A DNA stretch of 36,803 bases from Entamoeba invadens IP1 (GCF_000330505.1 NW_004440300.1:8792-45594); one strand, 5' to 3'; counted from the stretch's first letter, positions 8,330 to 18,705 are shown. Notes: a model not told the origin generated them from the sequence alone. Numbers and translations are program-made.

Positions 8330-11300
8330 TGGCCTGTTGGCACTGAAATTTCATTGGGAAACTTTATTGAGCCCTACTGCCCATGTACAACCAATTGTTA
8401 TATCGTGCCACTTGATACAATCAGCGAATTAATAATTACTGATGAATCGAAATTGATTAAAAGTAACAAAAATACTCATAAAACAATATAAAAATCGATA
8501 TAGATGAAAGTGATGTTGTCGTGTTCGGGACGTTATTAGTAAGTATGGAGAGATAAATTCTTTAAATATTAATATTGAAACATCTGAAATACAGACAATT
8601 ACTTTTGTGAGTATTTCATCAAATATAAGTGTTATAGTCCAGAGTCAAAAGTACTTTATATATAACAACAAACAATGCACTTATGGTGTATACACAAAAA
8701 ACAGCTTTACTTGTCTGAATTATTATTCGTGTACCAACTTATATTACTCTACAACTCTATCAAAGTGTATTGAATGTCCAATTGAAAAACGTGTTTTTTG
8801 TTTAAGAACAGGAAAGTGTATTAAATGTGAAACGAATTATCTTTTGGATAGTAAGAATAACACATGTACACTATTTCATATAGACAACTGTTTGATATCT
8901 CAAAATGGAATTTGCTTGAAATGTGAAGAAGGTAAATTGTTAGAAAATGGTTTGTGTGTATCACCCAAGAACAATTGTCAGCAATTTGATATCGATGCAA
9001 ATTGTTTGTTATGCGACACAACATGGAAATTGATAAATGAAGGCATTTTATGTGAAACAGTTGATATTAAAAATAATTCAAATTCACAAAGAAATATCAC
9101 TTCTTGTGTTGATGGGTACTTTGTTAAAGACAACAAATGTGTGTCATGTCAAGATAAGTACAATGGAAGTTACTTATGTGACTCAATACAACCACTACAA
9201 TGTAACACAACATTAAATTATGTATTGGAAGAAAATAAAAATTGTGAAAAAAGTTCGTGTTTTTTAATGGAAAATACACAGAAAGACCAAAATGGAAAAT
9301 GTCTTTCTAATCAACCCAATTGTCGAATAATAGTAAATAACAAGTGTGTTACTTGTGATGAAAATTACATTTTATCAAATTCGAAGTGTCTTTCGTCCGT
9401 TGATAATTATTATGAAATTGATAACTCAACGTGTTTGCGCTGTAAACCGACATATTATATAGATGATACATCAATGTCTCAAACATGTGTAAATTGTGTT
9501 TTAAATTAAAAAACATGTCTTTCTTGTTATTCTGAATATTATCTCAACGTTAACCAAGAGTGTATGTCCAATTAAAAACTTTTTGAAAAATGTAATAAAC
9601 TATCTTCAGTGAGTAGTGGGTGTGTTATATGTAAAGATGGGTATTATCGAAATGGTTTAGATTGTCAGAATCGTTTGATAAATTGTTTTACATGTAATAC
9701 AGCAAATTCTTGTTTAACATATTACTCAACCAACTACATGACAGGTGACGGCTTGTGTAAACCACAAAACGAGTGACAAGAAATTTGTTCTGATAAAGTG
9801 ACATCAGGTGGATGTTCACTCTGCAAAATTGGTTTTTATTTACAACATAATGAATGTTTTAAATGTGATATTGAATGTTTTTCATGTTCACAAAGTGGGA
9901 ATTGTAAGTTGTGTAATGGAGAGAACGTTGTTAAAAATGGGAAGTGTTATTTTATCTCTACAGTGTCTAAATGCATTGAAATTTCCACTTCAAAATGTTC
10001 CTAATGTGCATTTTGTCATATTCCAAGTGAGGATGGCACTTTTTCTGCGACGAAAATTGTTTGGTGGGTCATATTAATTAAAATATTAGTCATCAATTTC
10101 ATCTTCATCTTATTTTTCGTCTTATTTGGTGTTTCACTCTCATTAATTTTAAGATGGATGAGTAAGAAAAAGGTCACAAAGACTCAAACAATTTTTTAAT
10201 GAGTAAATCAGACATTCAATTTATGTCACTAAAAAATGGTGTTTGTGTAAATCGTTCAGAAATCGACTTCAACACTGACTTGGACGAAATTCCAATTTGT
10301 GAAGAAACTCGGCAACTTCTATGTATTGGAAATAACTCAGAAAAAACAATGAAAGTTCAAATGAGTGTTTCTTCTAATGGACAGAAATTTTGATACGAAC
10401 CCGCCAGTTGTTACTCTAAAACATGGATTTGCGTGTGAATTTGAAATTTTTTTTAAAGCCAAATTCACTACCAAAATATATTCAAAAGCCAAAATTGTAT
10501 CAAAGTCGTTGCAAAGTGGTGTTGAAACAATCATTGAAATAACAATCAAAGGAGTCACACAAATATCCACACGACTTGATCCTGATTTATTAATAAAAGA
10601 GAAGAAAATAAGAAAAGGTAAGTTTGGTGTTGTTTATAAAGGGACTTATCGAGGAAATGTAGTTGCAATAAAAAAGATGAGAGATATAAAAACAGCACTG
10701 AACTATTTCTTGAATTTGAAAATGCAATCAACATGTTGGACAAATTTCGGAGTAAGTATATAGTCCACTTCTATGGGGCTGTGTTCGTCCCAAATAAGAT
10801 ATGTATGGTCACCGAATTAGCACAATACAGAAGTTTGAAAGATCTAATAAACCATAAAAAGACAAGTGAAATTGATGAGAAAATGAAATTAAAAATGATA
10901 TCAGAAGCTGCTAAAGGAATTTTGTATTTACATGAAAATGGGATATTACACAGAGACATCAAGCCAGACAATATCTTGGTGATTTCTCTGGACTTAAATG
11001 ATAAAGTGAATGCAAAGTTAACAGACTATGGAAGTAGAAGAAACGACATTTTATTGATGACAACATGACATTCACAAAAGGAATTTTAACACCAGTTTTT
11101 ATGGCTCCTGAAGTGTTAAATCAAGAGAAGTACAAACAAGCCGCAGATGTGTATTATTTGCAATTTTGATGTATGAATGCTTTGTATTGGGAAATGAGTA
11201 TTTAAAAGAAAAATTTAATTTTCCATGAAAATAGCAGAATTTGTAAATGAATGTAATCGCCTTCAAAATCCAGGTACAATAATAAGTGAGATATACACAT

Positions 11301-11382
11301 TAATTTTCATGTGTTGGCGACAAGAACCAAAAACAGAATTACAATCAAAGTTGTTATGGAAAAACTCGAAAAAGTTATCTAA
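8330..11382 (+). pseudogene. TMK pseudogene (CXXC ectodomain, membrane helix, dead kinase)
   Basis: This is a paralogue of the intact TMK at 30455-35071, readable from that protein's residue ~525 to its end. Near 8366, EPYCPCTTNCYIVPL matches EPYCPCDSINCYITPL. The Cys-rich part is open at 8607-9509 (300 codons) and continues in the same frame to about 10002, with TAA near 9507 and 9571 and TGA near 9772. A hydrophobic segment near 10060-10150 (WWVILIKILVINFIFILFFV) is the membrane helix. The juxtamembrane domain and kinase follow in alternating frames. The Gly loop reads IRKGKFGVVYKG. HRDIKPDN is kept near 10950, but DFG has become DYG, and the MAPEVL block near 11100 is in another frame. Homology ends with a stop at 11380-11382. 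The N-terminal repeat domain and signal peptide are absent. Confidence 0.85.
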
Positions 11383-12560
11383 ATTGATAAGAGTGTTATT
11401 AATTTATTTTGCTTGTGATTTATTGAGATGGTGATAATAACTTGTTTTATCAATTTATTGGCATCTAATTTATCTAATTTTAAGTCACATTTTCTTTCAA
11501 TATTTATCCAATAACATTTTCAATTTTTCAAATTTGTTTACTTTTTATATAAATTAAATTAATTCAAAATAAAAAAACTTTTTCTTTGCAATTTTATAAA
11601 CAATCAACTGTTTATTTTGTTCAAAATGGCATTGTTCTTTAGTGTTTTTAACGCGTACAAATGGGATGCCCTTTACACAATTCCATTCAAATTTTTATTT
11701 TAACTAAGTAAAATAACATGCAGATTATTTTTTTCGGTAAATATGAATTTGAGTTAATATCTGGGCTGGTTATCAAATTAAAAAACGTCAAATAATCACT
11801 CCGAGTCAGTGAAGGATGAGTGACAAACAGCATTGAAAAGTAAAAAAATTAAGTTGCACCAAATTGTTGATTATGCACTGCTTCCGCTCAAATTTGGTGT
11901 TTTTTATTGGACTTTTTTGTAAGCAGGGCAATCACAACACGATGACATAGTATGGAAAATGAATGTGGTGATATAGAACATATAAACAATAGCTGAGATG
12001 TGGACTTACTTTCGAGAAATGAGGTATATACCTAAATTGGATAAATTAGTGTGATGGAAAGGACACTCATTGTACAAATACTTATTTTCATGCAGATTTA
12101 ATAACTCATTTTTATTCTTTGTTCGGTATATTTTTTATGTTATTTGTCTATTGATTTCTCGTTAAGAAGTCAATTGTATAATTTATAAAATCAATTTTTT
12201 TTTGTTTTTTCGAGTGTATTTTTATTGAATTTTAAAAATTTATCCTGTTTAATATTATTAAAAAATATAACATAAATATTACGTGAATTTTTATTGTTTT
12301 TCCTTGTTGTAATTAAATCGATTTTGAACTTTCATTGGTAAAAAAATTAAAAAATAATAATCATTAAAATTAGTCTTATTAAAAAAGTGTTAAGTTCAAT
12401 TAAATAAATTATAATAATTTGAATTGATTTTGGTTAAGAATTATCATAAATACCCAATTATAAACTATATAATTAAAAAATAATTATGAGTTATTAAAAT
12501 CATTTAATGTTCTTACAAGTGATTTTTATATACAATATAAAGACAATTGCTTTTTATTTT
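11383..12560. other. A+T-rich spacer upstream of the HSP70-like gene
   Basis: No gene was recognised. A slightly less A+T-rich patch at about 11740-11990 holds a 9-bp inverted pair, CACCAAATT (11857-11865) and AATTTGGTG (11891-11899), but nothing suggests a product. Confidence 0.45.
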
Positions 12561-12571
12561 ATAAATTCAAA
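12561..12571 (+). promoter_or_regulatory. Initiator-like motif directly upstream of the HSP70-like ATG
   Basis: ATAAATTCAAA abuts the start codon and resembles the Entamoeba initiator AAAAATTCA. Entamoeba genes commonly have very short 5' leaders, which would fit transcription starting here. Assigned by resemblance only. Confidence 0.35.
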
Positions 12572-14272
12572 ATGTCGACTGAACAACCGAAAAAAACGAT
12601 TTCAATTGGCATTGATTTCGGTACATCCAAAATTGCCATTTCATTTTGTGATAAAAACCAACACATTCAAACTGTGACTCTTAACAATGGATCATCGATC
12701 ACTCCTGCATGGCTACGATTTATTAGTGACACTCCAAAATCCAAAATGTCTTTTGTTGTTGGCGAACAGGCTAAATACCCCAAAGACCAACTGAAATACG
12801 ATGACACATTTTACAACATCAAGCGCTTTCTAGGTAAAACATTTGAAGAGTTGCAAGACGAGTCGGAGAGTTTGGGCTTTGAGTTTAATGAAGAAAATGG
12901 CCATGCTGTAGTTGTAGTTGGTTCTCAACAGCCAAAACCAAATACCTTTCGTCCCAAAGAAATTGCCGCTCTTTTCTTCAAAACACTGATGAACCAGATA
13001 AAAATGGAAATGCCTGATCTTGTAAGACCTAATATGTTTGTTGGTGTTCCCGTAAAGATGACTGCGGAAGCTGTTCAAGATTTGACCGAGGCTGCCAAGT
13101 TGGGTGGTTTTGAAACTGTTGATGTCATCACTGAGCCAATAGCAACAGTTCTCTATTATTTGGATGCAAACAGAGAATCAGCAGCAAAGAATTTTATAGT
13201 AATTGACATTGGTGCTGGTACCACTGACATTTCATGTATTCAGAAAAATGCAGATGGATATTATGAGTCGGTTTACTCTGATGGAAATAACGACCTTGGT
13301 GGGAACAATTTCGATGCAATTATAGCTGAAATGATCACAGAAAAAGTTCGTGAAATTGATCCTTATTTTTATATAATAAGGCCCAGTGATTTGGTTTCAG
13401 AGCGCTTGAACAAAAGGAGCCGCCTCAATATCCTCAAAAAAGTTTCTGAAGATACAAAAATTGCGTTTTCCACAAAACCCCAAGTCGAAATTGAATTTAA
13501 AAATTTATTGACAGAAAATGATATGAAAAACACTGTTTTGTTACATGAACTCAATATCAATGATACATTTAATTTACAAAGAAGTGAATTTATTAACAAA
13601 GCACAAGACCTTTTTGATGACATTAAAGATACAATTTATGGAATATTAAAACATGCAACAGTACAACTCAAAAAATTTGGAAAAATAATTTTAGTTGGTG
13701 GAGGTGCGCGTATTCCAGGTGTTAAAGAAGCTGTAACAAAGGCGATGACTAGAGTAAACAAAAATGGCAATTGTAAAATTGAAACGGAAGATAAAATGAC
13801 AACAGTTTTTGAAGGTTGTGCGATACATGCATCAAAAAATTTGGGTACAAATGTTTTCAGTAACATCATTCAGAGATCGTCTTATGCAGTTGGACTCAGT
13901 GTAAGTGGTGTTTTTGAAACTTTTGTGCCAAGGGAAGTCGTATTGCCTGTTCACTTTGAGAAAACGTATGAATGTGAAAAAGGAGAGAAAGAAATTGTTT
14001 TGAGGTTTTATAAGACCGAAATTGAACTAAAAAAGAATGTTGAATACAGAACAAATTGTATGGGATTCAAACATTTAGCAGACGTTAAAATACCACCTGG
14101 CGACTCTGTAAAAATAGAAGTGGATGTCGATTTAATTGGAAACACTGCAATCAAAGCAACTCTAAGAAATGGCCAAGTGTTGAAAGGTGGTATGCTTGTT
14201 GATACTTCATCACTCAACAAAGAACTGCTTGCATTGAAAAAGCATATCGAAAACACAATAAATTTTAATTGA
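12572..14272 (+). CDS. Divergent HSP70-like chaperone/ATPase without lid domain
   Basis: The intact frame gives 566 residues. The actin/HSP70-type ATPase signatures are present: IGIDFGTSKIAIS (about 12-24) for phosphate 1, VIDIGAGTTDIS (210-221) for phosphate 2, and ILVGGGARIPGVKEA (about 373-387) for the adenosine-side loop. TEPIATVLYYLD near 190 also fits. Residues about 430-545 read as a beta-rich substrate-binding region. The protein then stops after a short helical tail (LNKELLALKKHIENTINFN). Canonical cytosolic HSP70 is about 640 residues with a helical lid and EEVD, and neither is visible. No signal peptide or KDEL is seen, so it is probably cytosolic. It is quite unlike the canonical-type HSP70 relic at 565-1862. 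It likely binds ATP and some client or partner. It may be a specialised HSP70-like protein rather than a general chaperone. Confidence 0.88.
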   Translation: MSTEQPKKTISIGIDFGTSKIAISFCDKNQHIQTVTLNNGSSITPAWLRFISDTPKSKMSFVVGEQAKYPKDQLKYDDTFYNIKRFLGKTFEELQDESESLGFEFNEENGHAVVVVGSQQPKPNTFRPKEIAALFFKTLMNQIKMEMPDLVRPNMFVGVPVKMTAEAVQDLTEAAKLGGFETVDVITEPIATVLYYLDANRESAAKNFIVIDIGAGTTDISCIQKNADGYYESVYSDGNNDLGGNNFDAIIAEMITEKVREIDPYFYIIRPSDLVSERLNKRSRLNILKKVSEDTKIAFSTKPQVEIEFKNLLTENDMKNTVLLHELNINDTFNLQRSEFINKAQDLFDDIKDTIYGILKHATVQLKKFGKIILVGGGARIPGVKEAVTKAMTRVNKNGNCKIETEDKMTTVFEGCAIHASKNLGTNVFSNIIQRSSYAVGLSVSGVFETFVPREVVLPVHFEKTYECEKGEKEIVLRFYKTEIELKKNVEYRTNCMGFKHLADVKIPPGDSVKIEVDVDLIGNTAIKATLRNGQVLKGGMLVDTSSLNKELLALKKHIENTINFN

Positions 14273-14469
14273 TTTTAACATATTAATTATTATTTTAAAA
14301 AAGTTATTGTTTGTTGATATTGTCAACAATGCTATAAAATACATACAATGTATTTTTTTAAAAAAACAGTAACACATTTCTCAATAACATACAACGTTGT
14401 TGGTTCTATTTGATAACACAAGTTTTATATCAATTGTATTAAATAAAATAACATTCAAGTAAAAATAAA
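14273..14469. other. Convergent intergenic region
   Basis: This is 197 bases between the stop codons of the HSP70-like gene (+) and the small GTPase gene (-). It is A+T-rich and contains TTAATTATTATTTT just after the HSP70-like stop, which could serve in 3' end formation. No gene was seen. Confidence 0.4.
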
Positions 14470-15204
14470 TCAAAGAATTCGACAGACACTGTAATCCTTT
14501 GTCAAATCCCGTGGTTGTGCATTCTGTTGATATTCGAGTTGTTGTTGATACAAATGCTCAAACAATTCATCATCTTCACAAATATTACCTATCACAAAGT
14601 CAAACAACTCATTGACTCCTTCTCCCGTTTTTGCCGAACACATCTTAAGTGTGACTTCTTTTTCGCTGTTGCACAAATTTTGTGCCATTTCATGTGTGAT
14701 AAGTGGATTGGCTAAATCAATTTTGTTGCATACAACAACATAAATGACGCCATTAGCAGTCGTTTGTCTCACTGTTTCAATCCACGTATTGACATCTTCA
14801 AACGACTTTGGATCGTGTGGATCAAACACAACTTGATGTTACTTCAGTGTTATAATATGGAAATAACAATAAACAAACCAAGACAAATTTGTGTATTTCT
14901 GAATATCAAATCATAATTTTGCGCTTGTCTACCTATGTGTCATTCAATGTTTGTATTACTCAAAGGGTGTTTTTTGAGTTTATCGTTATTATTATAATTA
15001 TGAAAGTGACATACCTACATCCCACAACACAACTTTGATTTCTTTTTTATTGTAAACAATCTGTTTCATATTTAAGGCGCAAAAAATTGAATTGACATTT
15101 TGGTCGTGAATTTTGTTGTTTACAAAGCGCTCAATGATTGACGTTTTACCCACTCCAGCATTTCCAACAACATTTATTTTCAATGGGACAACTATTTCTT
15201 CCAT
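14470..15204 (-). CDS. Atypical Rab/Ras-like small GTPase, three exons
   Basis: The predicted exons are 15015-15204, 14879-14932 and 14470-14831, totalling 606 nt, an exact multiple of three, giving 201 residues. ATG is at 15204; an in-frame TTG lies four codons earlier. Motifs in order are G1 GNAGVGKTS (14-22), WDVGRQ at switch II (61-66), VVFDPHDPKSFEDVNTWIE after intron 2, G4 NKID and G5 SAK. The C-terminus CRIL is a CAAX-type box ending in Leu, suggesting geranylgeranylation and membrane attachment. Switch II carries Arg where nearly all family members have Gly (DxxGQ reads DVGRQ), and switch I lacks the usual Thr. Nucleotide cycling may therefore be unusual. A role in vesicle traffic is inferred from the family only. 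The gene is convergent with the HSP70-like gene. Confidence 0.85.
14832..14878 (-). other. Intron 2 of the small GTPase gene (predicted)
   Basis: This 47-base intron begins GTTTGT, the Entamoeba donor consensus, and ends in AAG. Removal joins CTT G to TT GTG TTT GAT and restores the GTPase sequence CLVVFDPHDP. Frame and motif continuity are the evidence. Confidence 0.7.
14933..15014 (-). other. Intron 1 of the small GTPase gene (predicted)
   Basis: This 82-base intron begins GTATGT and ends CATAG. Removal joins GTA G to GT AGA CAA within switch II, giving DVGRQ. Read unspliced, the frame hits a stop four codons after the donor. Confidence 0.75.
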
Positions 15205-15643
15205 TTCTTCTAACAATTTAATAGTTTTTTATTTTATAATTTGTTTTTTGAGTTTTGATATTATAAATATGAGTGATGTTTTTATTTATTACTTAACATT
15301 CATTTTATTAAATCATATCAATATTTATTCGTATTTATATACATTAAACATTGTTATAAATAATGATATAATATATTAAAACGTGATATAAACAAATTGA
15401 TGCGATTTAAAACATAACAAAATCAGAATGTCAAAAACCCCAATTTTTACACATTGTATATATTGATATGTCGATTCGATAATAAATCAAACAAAACATT
15501 AATTATATACGGAAACTAACAAGTATTTTTATTTACAAATCATATTTATTCTAACATTTATATTCATTCACAATATTGTTAAATACAATAAATACATTTA
15601 TTAAAAAAAACAATTGAGAACTTAAAACCAACACATTCAATAA
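15205..15643. other. A+T-rich spacer between divergent genes
   Basis: It separates the 5' ends of the small GTPase gene (-) and the LRR pseudogene (+), so it should hold both promoters. No exact GTATTTAAA box was found. Confidence 0.4.
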
Positions 15644-16560
15644 ATGTCGAGATTGGACAGTTACTCACTGATGATTGTTTCAAAATATTTTAATTCAATT
15701 TCTGATTTTATCAACGCAGAGATGGTTTGAAAAAGTAAAACTCATCAATGGAAAAGTTCCACTCAAACCCAATTCACATCACACAAAAGACAATTAAATA
15801 TTTCCCACACCGAGTTTCTCAGTATTTGGTCCAAACTCGATGAATTGTTTGGTAATGAATTTATTGGAGACAATACAATAGATCTTCCACAAACGTGTTG
15901 TACATCACCAAACAACACACATAACACTAAAATATCGTTTTTGAAATACTCATTTGGTACAAAGTGTCATACACTTTCACACAACACAGAAAATCAACAA
16001 ATTACAAATTCAAAAACATCTGTCTTGAACACACAGACAACAGGTGTCTTCCCAGATACTACGTGTGAATAGCATTGGTGACAAATGCTTTTACAAAAAT
16101 ACATTTCTCAATGAAGTGACACTTCCACAGACACTCACGACACTTGGGGAGTACTCCTTTGCAAATTGCAATAAAGTGACATCGATACTTTTATCTCACA
16201 ATTTGTGTCACATTGGGAAAAACTCTTTTGAAAATTGCACTTCACTCGTTTGTGTTGTTCTTCTAAACACAATCAAAACCATTCCCACTTCGTGTTTCCA
16301 GAATTGTGTTTGTTTGTCTGTTGTGACACTTCCAAACCAGCTTGATATGGCAAAAAAAATCCTTTTGCTATTGTTCGAGTCTTGAAATTGTTGAAATACT
16401 GTTAACTACAAATTGTGTTGGGGAGTATTGTTTTCACAAATGCACTCACTAACAAGAGTGACTACCCAACACACTGTTTTTACCCTCTATGAGAAATTGT
16501 TTGATAAAAACATTGTGTTTTGCAATGATAACAACTCTTGTGAATGAGTAGTGATTATTT
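15644..16560 (+). pseudogene. BspA-like LRR protein pseudogene
   Basis: The start MSRLDSYSLMIVSKYFNSIS (ATG 15644) matches the N-terminal helix block typical of Entamoeba BspA-like LRR proteins, but the frame stops at 15728-15730. The next conserved piece, KFHSNPIHITQKTIKYFPH, lies in a different frame near 15750. LDELFGNEFIGDNT near 15836 lies in yet another. From 16044 to 16385 an open frame carries clear repeats of about 23 residues, such as GDKCFYKNTFLNEVTLPQTL and HIGKNSFENCTSLVCVVL. A further shift follows, with GEYCF-type repeat remains to about 16450. The gene is broken at several points. Family members are cytosolic or surface-exposed in Entamoeba; no signal peptide is visible here. 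Confidence 0.8.
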
Positions 16561-17059
16561 ATGACTGTGTTGTACATAATGATATCAACATAATACTTAT
16601 ATAATAACCCTGTTTTGTTATTATATTTAGTTAAACCATTTTAACAACCAGCAACATCCAATACTTCAACAAAAAAACATGTTTATCAATAAAAGGAGTT
16701 TCTAATTGATAACAGCGCAAATAAAAACGATTCATATTTGCTTGTTAAAAAAGGAAATTAATAATAATTATTCTATATACTATAATATTTATTCCTATTA
16801 ATTGATAAATTATATTTATTTTTTTTGCTAAATAATTAACAAGTTGTTGTTATTAATAATTCCATACAAATTCAACGATATAATTAATGATGTTTTCAAT
16901 TGACAATTTGTTAATAACAAATAACTGTTAAATAGAAATAGATGTTAATTTCTAATTGACTTGAATAATGAATTCTTATTTCGTTTTAATGTTTTAGAGT
17001 TATTCAATGCACAAAATATATAGAGAATAACCAAAAGTAATAAACACAAAACATACCAC
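16561..17059. other. A+T-rich spacer
   Basis: No gene was seen. The minus-strand open frame that enters this spacer at 16945 mostly covers the nitroreductase pseudogene antisense and is not treated as a gene. Confidence 0.45.
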
Positions 17060-17881
17060 ATGGCTGAAACATCAAAAATCGAATTTGCCTCATTGGAACC
17101 GACGCTGTTAGACCGAATCTTGACACGAACATATGGCACGGTATATCCAACAGCTGACCAAGTGACTGCAATCAACACATTCACCACCAAAATCAACTCG
17201 ATGTATGCCCATACAACAAGCCATGCAAATTTGCGCTTCAAATGGAAGACTTCAGTTAATTCCGTACGTTTGGGTTCATCACGGGCTCGAAGTATTCGAT
17301 CTTCGGTGTGACGGGGAAAAACGACCGGAACAACGACTTCTCGTATGGGTATCTGATGCACCTGCATTCTGGAATGCACCCGCCTCGGCCTCAAGACGGT
17401 GTGGTTGGGTGGGACATTCACGACTTCCGTCTTTACTGCAATTCAGTACAACTCGTCGACTGATTACATTCCATGTGTCTCTCCAATTGGAAACAGTGGC
17501 AATGGCAGTGAACTCATATCTATAATTACAGGCTTGTATAAGAGAAAAAAGTTAAGCGAAATCATTTACATTGAAATTGCAGGGACTAAATACAACAAGG
17601 AGAACGCACTACAGAAGTTCACTCTTAAAATACTTGAAAAAATCAGATTTGCACCAAGTGCTTCGAACAAACAGGAGTGGAGAATTGTTATCAGCGAGAA
17701 CAAAATGCACTTCTTTGGAATCAAAGGAAGTTGGACAGCACTCGACATGGGCATCTGCACCGCACATGCACAAGTCGCGTTGGCTGGAAATAAAGTAGAA
17801 GGAAAGTTTGAAATTGAAAAGCCGGAGATTTGTGTGCCTGGTGACTGAGAGTACTTCATCGCATTCACAGCAACTAACTGA
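17060..17881 (+). pseudogene. Nitroreductase-like (TM1586 type) pseudogene of high G+C
   Basis: Three frame segments join into one nitroreductase-like protein. ATG 17060 starts MAETSKIEFASLEPTLLDRI and runs to about 17265. After a shift comes FGFITGSKYSIFGVTGK and then NDFSYGYLM to about 17355. A second shift leads into LGLKTVWLGGTFTTSVF, PCVSPIGNSGNGS, then KIRFAPSASNKQEWRIVIS and LDMGICTAHAQVAL. The WLGGTF and RFAPSASNKQEWR blocks are the FMN-binding style motifs of this family. A TGA at 17846-17848 sits where Trp or Tyr would be expected, then EYFIAFTATN ends at 17879-17881. One line (17281-17340) is 53% G+C by direct count, far above its surroundings, which suggests different origin or codon bias. 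The normal role would be flavin-dependent NAD(P)H oxidoreduction; as it stands the gene is broken. Confidence 0.75.
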
Positions 17882-18039
17882 TGTAACAAATTTATCTTTT
17901 TATCATCTTTTTGTCATTACATTCAAATTTTATATTTTGTTCGCATTACAAAGAAAAGATGTATGAAAAAAGACTGAAACGTTTCATTGTGTGAATTTTT
18001 TGTGACTTTTGAAATGCAGAACTAAAACACAAAGAACAT

Positions 18040-18330
18040 TTATTTTGTAGTTATCCCAATGATTGGATGTAACTCCCTCACAACTATCTCAGGCAGCGCG
18101 TTCTTGTATTCAACAAGAACATCCTTTCCATTAACCCCGAATTTGAGTACTGGCGGTTGTGCCATTCCGGCTACTATCCCCATCACTTGGAAGTGAATAA
18201 CGCTGTCATTCTTCGGGTCAACATGAACAATCTTTCGTATAAATTCACACACACAAACCGCTTTTGTGTTTTTTATTAAGAACTTGAATCTCGTGGTGGT
18301 CTTTAATGCCTCGCAAATGAGTAAACACAT
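18040..18330 (-). CDS. Small protein of unknown function (96 aa)
   Basis: ATG at 18330, stop at 18040. The sequence alternates hydrophobic and polar residues in short runs (VCVCEFIRKIVHVD, SVIHFQVMGIVAGM, PPVLKFGVNGKDVLVEYKN), which suggests a small beta-rich fold. No signal peptide, membrane helix or known motif was seen. Codon use is less A+T-biased than in the spacers and resembles the adjacent nitroreductase pseudogene, with which it is convergent about 160 bases apart. It could be an intact small gene or the 3' exon of something larger, since the first ten residues look weak as an N-terminus. I do not recognise it. Confidence 0.5.
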   Translation of the reverse strand: MCLLICEALKTTTRFKFLIKNTKAVCVCEFIRKIVHVDPKNDSVIHFQVMGIVAGMAQPPVLKFGVNGKDVLVEYKNALPEIVVRELHPIIGITTK

Positions 18331-18705
18331 TTATGACTCAATATATATTAATGACTGGCTTGTCAAACACAACATTTATCTACTATTATAAAAAGATATT
18401 ATTATAATAGTTTATTTTTATAATTTATTTTATTAACATAAAAAACACAAAATTATTTAAATACTGAATAACATAATACTTTTTTTTACATCTCTAATTA
18501 CTATAATTATATAGTAAATTTAATAATTTATATTAATTGAGGTAAAATAACAGTTGTATAGTTTAGCAATTTTGCAGATATAACTCTATTATATAATGAT
18601 TTTTATAATAAGATTTAGTTTTTAGCTATCATTTTGCCAACCAGAGTAGTAACGTAAAATACAATACAAAAAGACGGATGAAATCTAATTTGTAAAAAGT
18701 ACAAC
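18331..18705. other. A+T-rich spacer between divergent genes
   Basis: This lies between the unknown small gene (-) and the TLDc gene (+). No coding signal was seen; presumably it holds both promoters. Confidence 0.45.

Noticed and set aside
12378..12390. GTGTTAA near 12383, considered as another TTAA element end
   Set aside because: Homology to the element's right end does not extend inward, and no CAC left end flanked by TTAA was found at a suitable distance.
13369..13869. Minus-strand frames of 77-84 codons inside the HSP70-like gene
   Set aside because: They are shadows of a fully supported plus-strand gene.
16945..17421. 158-codon minus-strand frame with hydrophobic stretches (VVWAYIELILVVNVLIAV, WYVLCLLLLVILYIF)
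   Set aside because: It is antisense to the nitroreductase-like relic, whose three plus-strand segments match a known family. The hydrophobic runs are partly the reverse of that coding sequence.
17205..17525. 106-codon plus-strand frame
   Set aside because: It is an alternative frame over the nitroreductase relic. Its composition (Arg/Ser/Pro-rich) matches no family, while the other frames do.
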